NCBI GenBank assembly: GCA_947478985.1
Contig: CANJYC010000087.1
Location: forward strand, 1 to 7,051
From: Acidobacteriota bacterium
Lineage (GTDB): Bacteria > Acidobacteriota > Vicinamibacteria > Vicinamibacterales > UBA2999
Direction: 5' to 3'
DNA length: 7,051 nt
The position numbers and the translations under genes were made by a program. This document shows, piece by piece, positions 1-5,166 of this stretch; the first letter of the stretch is position 1, and each line of letters begins with the position of its first letter. The notes beneath the pieces were generated by a model. The model was not told the DNA's origin and did not search any database. It worked only from the letters and a program-made list of their open reading frames with translations.

Positions 1-96
1 ATGACGGTGGTCGGCGAGACGCGCGTGCTCCCGGAGGCACTTGGAACGACCGCGCAGCGTCTGCGGGCGCTGTTCGCAGATGCGCGCGAGGCTTGA
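1..96 (+). CDS. 3' end of an unidentified protein gene (partial)
   Basis: Frame 1 is open from the window edge to a TGA at 94-96 and encodes 31 residues ending LRALFADAREA. Third codon positions are mostly G or C, as in the surrounding genes, which supports real coding. The ATG at position 1 happens to sit on the window edge. The reading frame probably continues upstream, so this is most likely a C-terminal tail rather than a complete short gene. No motif is recognisable in the visible part and no function is proposed. It converges on the methyltransferase gene, with 48 bp between the two stop codons. Confidence 0.5.
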   Translation: MTVVGETRVLPEALGTTAQRLRALFADAREA

Positions 97-110
97 CGGC
101 GAAGACGCCG
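97..110. terminator. Short GC hairpin after the first stop codon, possible weak terminator
   Basis: CGGCG (97-101) and CGCCG (106-110) form a perfect 5-bp stem around an AAGA loop, directly after the TGA at 94-96. There is no T-tract, so it is not a canonical intrinsic terminator. It could still slow polymerase or protect a 3' end. GC-rich DNA makes short stems like this by chance. Confidence 0.22.
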
Positions 111-144
111 CGGGAAGGGCTGGGGAGGGCGGGATTGAGTCGGC

Positions 145-984
145 CTACGGCCGGCGGGCGCAGATCCGGACGCCGCCGAAGCTGCCGCTCGTGAACTGAC
201 GCTCGACGGCCGAGAAATACTGCTCGAGACGGGCGGCAGTCTCCTCGCCATGTACGCGCACGTGGCGGTCCTTGTTTTCCGAGAAGGTCTTTGCGCGGGC
301 GCGGCTGAACGATCCCCAGCTTGGGGTCATGTCCGTCATGTCGATCTCGTCGAACCCGGCGTCTTCGAGTTCCTGCGCCAGGTCTTCCGCGTCCGTCAGG
401 GTTACGGCGTGGAGCACGTGCCGCATCGCAAGATAGTCCTCGCGGGACGACGACTCCCGCAGGACGAAGTCCTCAAGGTAGACGTGGCCGCCGGGCCTCA
501 CTGTCTGCGCCAGCCGCTCCATCAGTCGCGGCCGTTCAGGAATCTGATGAATGGCCATCCAACTCACTGCCGTGTCGAAGCCGCCGACCTCGAGTGGATG
601 CGAGAGGGCGTCTCCCTGCACGTGCGAGACCAGCGAGTGCAGGCCGCAGCGCCGCGTCAGATCGGACGCGATGTCGTGGACGGCCTGATCGAGCTCCAGG
701 GCCATGACATGACAGCCCACGGTGTGCGCCAGGTAGCGGGCTGGTCCTCCGAGCCCGGACCCGATCTCCAGCACACGGTTCTCGCGGCCGAGGCCGATCA
801 GGCCAGCCGCGGCGCGCACGGCGTCGATGCCGTGGTAGTGAAACTGATCGAAGGGGTAGAGCAGATCGGGTGTGAGGCGCTGCTCGCGGGTGATGCCGAG
901 CTCGGCCAGTTCCCGGTACACGCGCGGGGCGCCCACCTGCAGCGGCATACCGCCGATGCAGCCGCCCGCGTCCATGTCCTGCAT
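145..984 (-). CDS. Class I SAM-dependent methyltransferase, small-molecule type
   Basis: The 279-residue product has a Rossmann methyltransferase core. Motif I is VLEIGSGLGG (residues 71-80). E97 in MALELDQ is in place to bind the SAM ribose. The GDA at 124-126 and FDTAVSWMAIHQIPE at 136-150 form the next strands, and RPGGHVYLED lies at 163-172. The leader LYPFDQFHYHG (42-52) before motif I and GSGLGGPARYLA resemble the sarcosine/dimethylglycine and phosphoethanolamine N-methyltransferase group, so the substrate is likely a small molecule. The exact substrate cannot be read from the sequence. No signal peptide or membrane segment is seen, so it should be cytosolic. The first ATG at 984 was chosen because a TACGAT element ends 7 nt upstream and no Shine-Dalgarno is present. 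In-frame ATGs at codons 4 and 13 are alternatives. It is divergent from the sigma-54 activator gene. Confidence 0.85.
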   Translation of the reverse strand: MQDMDAGGCIGGMPLQVGAPRVYRELAELGITREQRLTPDLLYPFDQFHYHGIDAVRAAAGLIGLGRENRVLEIGSGLGGPARYLAHTVGCHVMALELDQAVHDIASDLTRRCGLHSLVSHVQGDALSHPLEVGGFDTAVSWMAIHQIPERPRLMERLAQTVRPGGHVYLEDFVLRESSSREDYLAMRHVLHAVTLTDAEDLAQELEDAGFDEIDMTDMTPSWGSFSRARAKTFSENKDRHVRVHGEETAARLEQYFSAVERQFTSGSFGGVRICARRP

Positions 985-991
985 TCGCCAA

Positions 992-997
992 ATCGTA
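992..997 (-). promoter_or_regulatory. Candidate -10 element for leaderless methyltransferase mRNA
   Basis: On the minus strand TACGAT (997 to 992) is followed by 7 nt and then the ATG at 984. A transcript starting at the usual distance from a -10 box would begin at or next to the A of this ATG. No purine-rich ribosome-binding site precedes the codon, which fits leaderless translation. No convincing -35 hexamer lies 16-18 nt further upstream, so the assignment rests on the TANNNT motif and its spacing. Confidence 0.45.
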
Positions 998-1034
998 CCA
1001 CACGGCGAGAAATGTAGGATTGGCTGCTGGCGCG

Positions 1035-1046
1035 GACAAGTTTGTC
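1035..1046. promoter_or_regulatory. 12-bp dyad, candidate upstream activator site
   Basis: GACAA and TTGTC are perfect inverted arms around a central GT. The centre lies about 74 bp upstream of the start site predicted from the sigma-54 promoter at 1089-1104, near the lower end of the range where sigma-54 activators usually bind. Fis-type HTH dimers bind such inverted repeats. It could equally regulate the methyltransferase, whose start lies about 50 bp to the left. Only one copy is seen in the window. Confidence 0.35.
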
Positions 1047-1088
1047 TGTGGTGGCGTCAGGAATCATTCGGAATAACACGCGGCGCCG

Positions 1089-1104
1089 TGGAACGGCGTT
1101 TGCT
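1089..1104 (+). promoter_or_regulatory. Sigma-54 (-24/-12) promoter of the activator gene
   Basis: The sequence TGGAACGGCGTTTGCT matches the RpoN consensus TGGCACG-N4-TTGCW at every defined position except the fourth (A for C). The invariant GG (1090-1091) and GC (1102-1103) are exactly 10 bp apart, as required. The predicted start site is near 1115, giving a leader of about 22 nt with the Shine-Dalgarno inside it. No equally good sigma-70 promoter was found upstream of 1137. The gene served encodes a sigma-54 activator, which makes the call more credible and implies possible autoregulation. Confidence 0.72.
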
Positions 1105-1106
1105 CT

Positions 1107-1126
1107 CCAAGGGGACGAACCCTTGG
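1107..1126. promoter_or_regulatory. CCAAGGG-N6-CCCTTGG dyad over the predicted start site
   Basis: A perfect 7-bp inverted repeat (1107-1113 with 1120-1126) has a 6-nt spacer GACGAA. It begins 3 bp after the sigma-54 promoter, is centred on the predicted start site near 1115, and its right arm overlaps the Shine-Dalgarno GGGGAG. If transcription starts near 1115 only the right half is transcribed, so a DNA operator is more likely than an RNA hairpin. If a promoter further upstream is used, the same repeat would form a hairpin partly hiding the ribosome-binding site. Confidence 0.4.
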
Positions 1127-1130
1127 GGAG
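1125..1130 (+). promoter_or_regulatory. Shine-Dalgarno of the sigma-54 activator gene
   Basis: GGGGAG lies 6 nt before the ATG at 1137 and fixes that start. An in-frame TGA at 1131-1133 rules out a longer protein. This is the clearest Shine-Dalgarno in the window, in contrast to the methyltransferase and coaA starts. Confidence 0.7.
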
Positions 1131-1136
1131 TGAGCG

Positions 1137-2237
1137 ATGTCATCGAGTACCGCGCCGACCTGGATCGACCCGCCCGACCCGTCGATCGGAACGCTGAAGC
1201 AGCAGCTCGCACGCAGCGAGGCTGAGCGGCAGCGACTCGAGGCGGAGAACACACACCTGCGCCTCGAGCTGAAGGAGCGTTACGGTTTCTCGAATCTGGT
1301 GGGCACCAGCGGCCCGATGCGGCAGGTGCAGGAACAGATTGCCCAGGTGGCACGGGCGAATACGACGGTACTGCTGCGGGGAGAGTCGGGGACGGGCAAG
1401 GAGCTGCTCGCCCACGCCATTCACTACAACTCGACGCGCGCCAAACGGCCCTTCGTGAAGGTCAGTTGCGCGGCGCTGCCGCACGACCTCCTGGAGTCTG
1501 AGCTTTTCGGCGTGGAGGCCGGGGCGTTCACCGGGGCGCACGTCATGCGCAAGGGGCGGTTCGAGCTCGCCGACGGCGGCACACTGTTCCTCGACGAAAT
1601 CGGGGAGCTGACGGTGGCGGCACAGGTCAAGCTGCTCCGCGTGCTGCAGGCGCGCGAGATCGAGCGGGTCGGAGGGACGGAGAGCATCCCGATCAACATC
1701 CGGCTCATCGTGGCGACCAACAAGGATCTGGAAGCGGCGATCGCCACGGGCCACTTCCGCGAGGACCTGTACCACCGTCTCAACGTCTTCACCATCTTCG
1801 TGCCGCCGTTGCGAGAGCGGAAGACAGACATTCTGCTCCTGGCCGATCACTTTCTCGAGAAGCTCTCGCGCGAGCACCACAAGCAGGTGCGCCGGATCGC
1901 CACACCGGCCATCGACATGCTCGTCAGCTACCACTGGCCCGGTAACGTCCGCGAGCTGGCCAACGCCATCGAACGCGCCGTCGTGGTCTGTGACGCCGGC
2001 GTCATTCACGGGCACCACCTGCCGCCGACGCTGCAGACCGCCGAAGCCTCCGGCACCGCGCCGACCCTCACCTTGAACGAGATGCTGGAGGCCGTGGAGA
2101 AGGATGCGCTGCAGGACGCGCTCAAGAGCGCACGCGGCAACCGGGCGAAGGCCGCCCGGCTGCTCGGGGCGACCGAGCGCGTGTTCAATTACCGCGTCCG
2201 CCGCTACCGCATCGACTGGAAGCGGTTCAGGGCCTAG
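1137..2237 (+). CDS. Sigma-54-dependent transcriptional activator lacking a sensor domain
   Basis: The 366-residue product is a bacterial enhancer-binding protein that would remodel RpoN holoenzyme by ATP hydrolysis. Residues 19-49 are a charged, heptad-like coiled coil. The AAA+ core follows: Walker A GESGTGKE (82-89), the sigma-54-contacting GAFTGA loop (129-134), Walker B TLFLDE (149-154), sensor I ATNKDLE (193-199), arginine-finger segment FREDLYHRL (207-215, R208 and R214) and sensor [10 protein letters not shown] (267-274). A Fis-type HTH ends the protein at about 322-357 ([17 protein letters not shown], then YRVRRYRID). The linker [13 protein letters not shown] and the HTH resemble NifA-class regulators. 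However, the N-terminal GAF, PAS or receiver domain is absent, and an in-frame stop just upstream shows it is not merely mis-started. Activity may therefore be constitutive or controlled by a partner or by expression. Its own promoter looks sigma-54-dependent. The targets are unknown. Confidence 0.93.
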   Translation: MSSSTAPTWIDPPDPSIGTLKQQLARSEAERQRLEAENTHLRLELKERYGFSNLVGTSGPMRQVQEQIAQVARANTTVLLRGESGTGKELLAHAIHYNSTRAKRPFVKVSCAALPHDLLESELFGVEAGAFTGAHVMRKGRFELADGGTLFLDEIGELTVAAQVKLLRVLQAREIERVGGTESIPINIRLIVATNKDLEAAIATGHFREDLYHRLNVFTIFVPPLRERKTDILLLADHFLEKLSREHHKQVRRIATPAIDMLVSYHWPGNVRELANAIERAVVVCDAGVIHGHHLPPTLQTAEASGTAPTLTLNEMLEAVEKDALQDALKSARGNRAKAARLLGATERVFNYRVRRYRIDWKRFRA

Positions 2238-2264
2238 GGGCGGATCGGCGTGGGGGTTGCCGAG

Positions 2265-2270
2265 TACAAT
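2265..2270 (+). promoter_or_regulatory. Candidate -10 element for leaderless coaA mRNA
   Basis: TACAAT lies in the 40-bp gap after the activator stop codon and ends exactly 7 nt before the coaA GTG at 2278. This is the same geometry as at the methyltransferase start. It implies transcription from the first base of the GTG codon. No Shine-Dalgarno is correctly placed, and no clear -35 is seen. coaA would thus have its own promoter despite lying just downstream of the activator gene. Confidence 0.5.
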
Positions 2271-2277
2271 CCCCGCT

Positions 2278-3222
2278 GTGTCCGGGCCATCAGGCGAACA
2301 GGTCGCGCTGTCGCGATTCGTCGAATTCAGCCGCGCCGAGTGGGCGCCGCTGCGCGATGCGACGCCGCTCCCATTGTCGGAGCCGCAACTGCGGAAGCTG
2401 CTCGGTCTCAACGAGCAGATGTCGCTCGACGAGGTCGCCGACATTTACCTGCCTCTTTCGCGCCTGCTGAACCTCTACGTCGGCGCCACGCGGAACCTGC
2501 ACCACGCCACCGGCACATTCCTCGGCACCGAGGAGCCTCGCATGCCCTACGTCATCGGCGTGGCTGGCAGCGTGGCGGTGGGCAAGAGCACGACCTCACG
2601 CGTCCTGCAGGCCCTTCTGTCGGGGTGGCCGAGTCATCCGCAGGTCGATCTCATCACCACCGACGGATTCCTGCTGCCGCAGCACGTGCTCGAAGCCCGC
2701 GGCCTGGCACGGCGGAAGGGATTTCCGGAGAGCTACGACATCCGCCGCCTCCTGCGCTTCATGGCCGATCTGAAGTCCGGGGTGGCGGAAGTGTCGGCGC
2801 CGACCTATTCGCACCTCGCCTACGATGTCGTGCCCGGTGAGATGCAGGTGGTGCGGCAGCCGGACATCGTCATCGTCGAGGGACTGAACGTGCTGCAGAC
2901 CGGCGGACGGGCAGCGATGTTCGTGTCGGACTTCTTCGACTTCTCCATCTACGTCGACGCGCAGGAGGCCGACATCGAGCAGTGGTACGTGGAGCGCTTC
3001 CTGGCGCTGCGGCAGACCGTCTTCCAGAACCCCTCGTCGTACTTCCACCGCTATGCCGCGTTGACCCCGGACGAGGCCGTCGCCACCGCGCGCCGCATCT
3101 GGGAGACGACGAACCTGGTGAATCTCCGCGACAACGTGCTCCCGACCCGGGAGCGCGCGCACCTCATCCTGGAAAAGGGACGTGACCACGCCGTTCGGCG
3201 CGTGAAGCTCAGGAAGCTGTAG
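2278..3222 (+). CDS. coaA: Type I pantothenate kinase
   Basis: This enzyme phosphorylates pantothenate with ATP, the first and usually limiting step of coenzyme A synthesis, in the cytosol. The 314-residue product closely follows E. coli CoaA (316 aa) throughout. The N-terminal [11 protein letters not shown] and [12 protein letters not shown] (57-68) are followed by P-loop GSVAVGKST (97-105), [10 protein letters not shown] with catalytic D129, YSHLAYD with H179, IVEGLNVLQ (199-207) and [11 protein letters not shown] (288-298). K103, H179 and F249 correspond to E. coli K101, H177 and F247, which mediate feedback inhibition by CoA, so inhibition is probably kept. The frame is open upstream to 2104. 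The GTG at 2278 was chosen because the length and N-terminus then match the family and because TACAAT lies 7 nt before it. The last 14 bp overlap the 3' end of rdgB on the other strand. Confidence 0.95.
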   Translation: MSGPSGEQVALSRFVEFSRAEWAPLRDATPLPLSEPQLRKLLGLNEQMSLDEVADIYLPLSRLLNLYVGATRNLHHATGTFLGTEEPRMPYVIGVAGSVAVGKSTTSRVLQALLSGWPSHPQVDLITTDGFLLPQHVLEARGLARRKGFPESYDIRRLLRFMADLKSGVAEVSAPTYSHLAYDVVPGEMQVVRQPDIVIVEGLNVLQTGGRAAMFVSDFFDFSIYVDAQEADIEQWYVERFLALRQTVFQNPSSYFHRYAALTPDEAVATARRIWETTNLVNLRDNVLPTRERAHLILEKGRDHAVRRVKLRKL

Positions 3223-3814
3223 CGGTCTTCAGCCAGCCCGCGAGCGCCCGAAACGCCACGCCCCGATGGGCGACGCGGAGTTTCTCGGCCTCGGACACAT
3301 CAGCCAGCGTGCGGGCGTAGGGCGGGTAATAGAAGATCGGGTCGTAGCCGAACCCACCGGCGCCGGACGGCGCTGCGGCGATCTCGCCCTCAACGACACC
3401 GGTTGTCTCATAGACAATCTCCCCGCGGTGCGTCACGGCCAGCGCTGCCACGTACCGCGCGGTGCGGGGGCGAGTGGGATGCGCCGCCAGCTGTCGGGCA
3501 ATCTCCGCGAACCGTTCCGGGTAGGACGCGTCCGGCCGCAGGAACCGCGCGGAGTAGACCCCGGGTGCTCCATCCATCGCGTCGATCACGAGACCGGAGT
3601 CCTCCGCGACGGTGAAGCCGGGTGGAGGAAGGAGTCGATCGTAATAGCGCGCCTTGAGACGCGCGTTCGCCTCGAAGGTCGTGCCGGTCTCTTCGGGTTC
3701 CGGTACGGAAGGGACATCCGCAAGGCCGAGCAGCGTGACGGGTGCGTCGGCCAGCAGTTCGCGGATTTCGCGGATCTTGTGGGGATTGGTCGTTGCGACC
3801 AACAGTCGCGTCAT
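3209..3814 (-). CDS. rdgB: XTP/dITP pyrophosphatase (RdgB/HAM1 family)
   Basis: The enzyme hydrolyses dITP, ITP and XTP to monophosphates, keeping deaminated purines out of DNA and RNA. The 201-residue product is full length for the family. Visible motifs are [10 protein letters not shown] (4-13), [15 protein letters not shown] (41-55), the metal/catalytic AEDSGL (70-75, with D72 aligned to E. coli D69), GAPGVYSAR (82-90), GGFGYDPIF (153-161) and the base-recognition AHRG (182-185, usually SHRG). It is the last gene of the minus-strand operon, 35 nt after rph, an arrangement common in several phyla. The ATG at 3814 gives the canonical N-terminus. The nearest purine-rich stretch, GGAAGGGA, is rather far upstream (about 14 nt), so initiation looks weak. 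The 3' end lies inside the end of coaA, leaving no room for a separate terminator. Confidence 0.95.
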   Translation of the reverse strand: MTRLLVATTNPHKIREIRELLADAPVTLLGLADVPSVPEPEETGTTFEANARLKARYYDRLLPPPGFTVAEDSGLVIDAMDGAPGVYSARFLRPDASYPERFAEIARQLAAHPTRPRTARYVAALAVTHRGEIVYETTGVVEGEIAAAPSGAGGFGYDPIFYYPPYARTLADVSEAEKLRVAHRGVAFRALAGWLKTATAS

Positions 3815-3849
3815 GGTCGAGCCACACGTCCCTTCCGGGCCCGGGAGCG

Positions 3850-4578
3850 CTACTTGCTCAGGAACTGCCCGACGTGTCCGCGCTGCAGCGCAATCAACTG
3901 CCGGATGCCCGTGTCGCCGAGATCGAGCAACCGGTTGAGCGCCTCGCGCCCGAACGGCACTGTTTCCGCCGTGCCCTGCAGCTCGATGTAGAGCCCGGCG
4001 CCGGTCTTGACAATGTTCATGTCGACATCTGCGCGCGAGTCCTCGACGTAGGAGAGATCCAGCATCGGCTCTCCTCCGACGATGCCGACGCTGGTGGCGG
4101 CGACAAAGTCCTGCACCGGCATGGTCTTGATCGTGCCCTGCTCGCGCATCTTCTGCAGCGCCAGCACGAGGGCGACAAACGCGCCGGTAATCGAGGCCGT
4201 CCGCGTGCCGCCATCCGCCTGGATCACGTCACAGTCGAGAGTGATGGTCCGCTCGCCGAGTTCCTCGAGCTTCGTGACCGTACGCAGCGATCGTCCGATC
4301 AGCCGCTGAATCTCCTGCGTGCGCCCGCCGACCTTGCCGGCCGTCGACTCGCGCTGCGACCGCGTGGTCGTGGCGCGCGGCAGCATCCCGTATTCGGCCG
4401 TGACCCAGCCCTTGCCGGAATTGCGACGGAACGGGGGCACCCGATCCTCCACGCTGGCCGTGCAGATAACCTTGGTCTTGCCCGACTCCACCAGCACCGA
4501 GCCCTCGGGGTGGATGACGAAGTGGGGGGTGATGTGGGTGGGGCGGAGCTGCTCAGGAAGTCGACCGTCAACGCGCAT
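3850..4578 (-). CDS. rph: Ribonuclease PH
   Basis: This is a phosphate-dependent 3'-5' exoribonuclease that trims the 3' ends of tRNA precursors, working as a hexameric ring in the cytosol. The 242 residues cover the whole family. [13 protein letters not shown] is the usual start and [22 protein letters not shown] (49-70) follows. The phosphate-binding region is [16 protein letters not shown] (84-99), with R86, followed by [10 protein letters not shown] (123-132), with R126. D180 and D186 in [10 protein letters not shown] occupy the same positions as the metal ligands of E. coli RNase PH, so the enzyme should be active, unlike the frameshifted K-12 copy. The ATG lies 6 nt after the stop of the GerMN gene. 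The gap reads TCCTCC on the coding strand, which is not a ribosome-binding site, so translation probably depends on coupling to the upstream gene. Confidence 0.96.
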   Translation of the reverse strand: MRVDGRLPEQLRPTHITPHFVIHPEGSVLVESGKTKVICTASVEDRVPPFRRNSGKGWVTAEYGMLPRATTTRSQRESTAGKVGGRTQEIQRLIGRSLRTVTKLEELGERTITLDCDVIQADGGTRTASITGAFVALVLALQKMREQGTIKTMPVQDFVAATSVGIVGGEPMLDLSYVEDSRADVDMNIVKTGAGLYIELQGTAETVPFGREALNRLLDLGDTGIRQLIALQRGHVGQFLSK

Positions 4579-4584
4579 GGAGGA

Positions 4585-5166
4585 TCACTGTACCTCATCA
4601 CGCACGAGCGACAGGTCCTTCTGCATCGGGCGCCGCAGGTCGACGTGCCCGGCCAGCGTGTCGGCCTCCTTGCCGTCGATGAGAATCTGCACCCGCTGCA
4701 CGGTCGGCACGTTCGTGGTGACGGCGTTGACGATGGCGGAAATCGTGAGCAGTTCCGCCGACGTGCCCCCGGGATGATTCGTGGAGACCTCGCGGCTCAG
4801 GTCGACGAAGGCGTCGCCGCGCTCCGTGAGGAAGAACGCCCGGAGGGTCGTGCCTGGTGGAATTACCGAGATCTGCGCCGTCGCGGGTTCGAGCTGGGCG
4901 GCGACGATCGCGCGTCCTTGCGCGACGGGCCCCTCTGCGAGCGGGACCTCCCGGACAACAGGTATCAACGCCTCACCGTCCGGGGTGCTGTAGTAGAGCG
5001 TGGCGGTGATGTGCGGGACCTGGCCCGGCGTGCTGGCGGCAGCGGCATCCGGACCGGTGGCGATGCGTGGGGTGACGAGGCGCTCGAGCGCGACATTCAC
5101 CCCCCACGCCACGAGCGAGACGAGCACCAGTCCGACCACGATTTCGCCAGCGAGCCGGCGCGTCAC
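4585..5166 (-). CDS. Membrane-anchored GerMN-domain protein
   Basis: The 193-residue product has one N-terminal hydrophobic helix (about 8-27, IVVGLVLVSLVAWG) after the basic start MTRRLAGE. A short linker follows, then a GerMN domain at about 53-178, seen in ATLYYSTPDGEALIPVVREV, GTTLRAFFLTERGDAFVDLS and TISAIVNAVTTNVPTVQRVQILIDGKEADTLAGHVDL. There is no lipobox cysteine, so it is a membrane-anchored rather than a lipid-anchored protein, with the domain outside the cytoplasmic membrane. GerMN domains were named from the spore germination protein GerM and occur widely in non-spore-formers as putative cell-wall-associated modules. The start is GTG, sharing GTGA with the stop codon of the amidase gene. 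This points to translational coupling and a possible role in peptidoglycan remodelling alongside the amidase. The precise function is unknown. Confidence 0.85.
   Translation of the reverse strand: MTRRLAGEIVVGLVLVSLVAWGVNVALERLVTPRIATGPDAAAASTPGQVPHITATLYYSTPDGEALIPVVREVPLAEGPVAQGRAIVAAQLEPATAQISVIPPGTTLRAFFLTERGDAFVDLSREVSTNHPGGTSAELLTISAIVNAVTTNVPTVQRVQILIDGKEADTLAGHVDLRRPMQKDLSLVRDEVQ

Larger units (their letters stand above)
985..1136. promoter_or_regulatory. Divergent control region between methyltransferase and sigma-54 activator
   Basis: This 152-bp gap has start codons facing outwards on both sides. It holds the methyltransferase -10 element (992-997), a 12-bp dyad (1035-1046), an AT-richer stretch with interleaved GAAT/ATTC arms (1061-1074), the sigma-54 promoter (1089-1104), a second dyad (1107-1126) and a Shine-Dalgarno (1125-1130). 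No ORF of note lies within it. The arrangement of dyad, AT-rich spacer and -24/-12 element matches the usual plan of sigma-54 control regions. Whether both genes share one regulator is inference. Confidence 0.6.

Noticed and set aside
141..153. CGGCC-TAC-GGCCG hairpin over the methyltransferase stop codon as a terminator
   Set aside because: The 5-bp stem lies partly inside the coding region and has no T-tract. Short GC palindromes are expected by chance in this DNA.
984..1000. A sigma-54-like element on the minus strand (TGGTACGATTTGGC) before the methyltransferase
   Set aside because: GG and GC are separated by 9 rather than 10 bp, a spacing sigma-54 rarely tolerates, and the start site would fall inside the ORF. 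The TACGAT -10 reading is simpler.
250..1017. A 255-codon plus-strand open frame opposite the methyltransferase
   Set aside because: It is the antisense shadow of a gene with clear SAM-binding motifs and has no domain of its own.
2104..2277. An N-terminal extension of coaA overlapping the activator gene
   Set aside because: The frame is open back to 2104, but the extra residues are Arg/Ser-rich and unlike CoaA. The GTG at 2278 gives the normal length and a promoter element directly upstream.
1140..2444. A 434-codon minus-strand open frame opposite the sigma-54 activator
   Set aside because: The activator frame has every AAA+ motif in order, while the antisense product matches nothing. High GC removes stop codons from the shadow frame.
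3835..3844. Perfect palindrome CCGGGCCCGG between rph and rdgB
   Set aside because: It has no loop, so it would not form a stable RNA hairpin. It is plain GC sequence in an operon gap, with no sign of being an operator.
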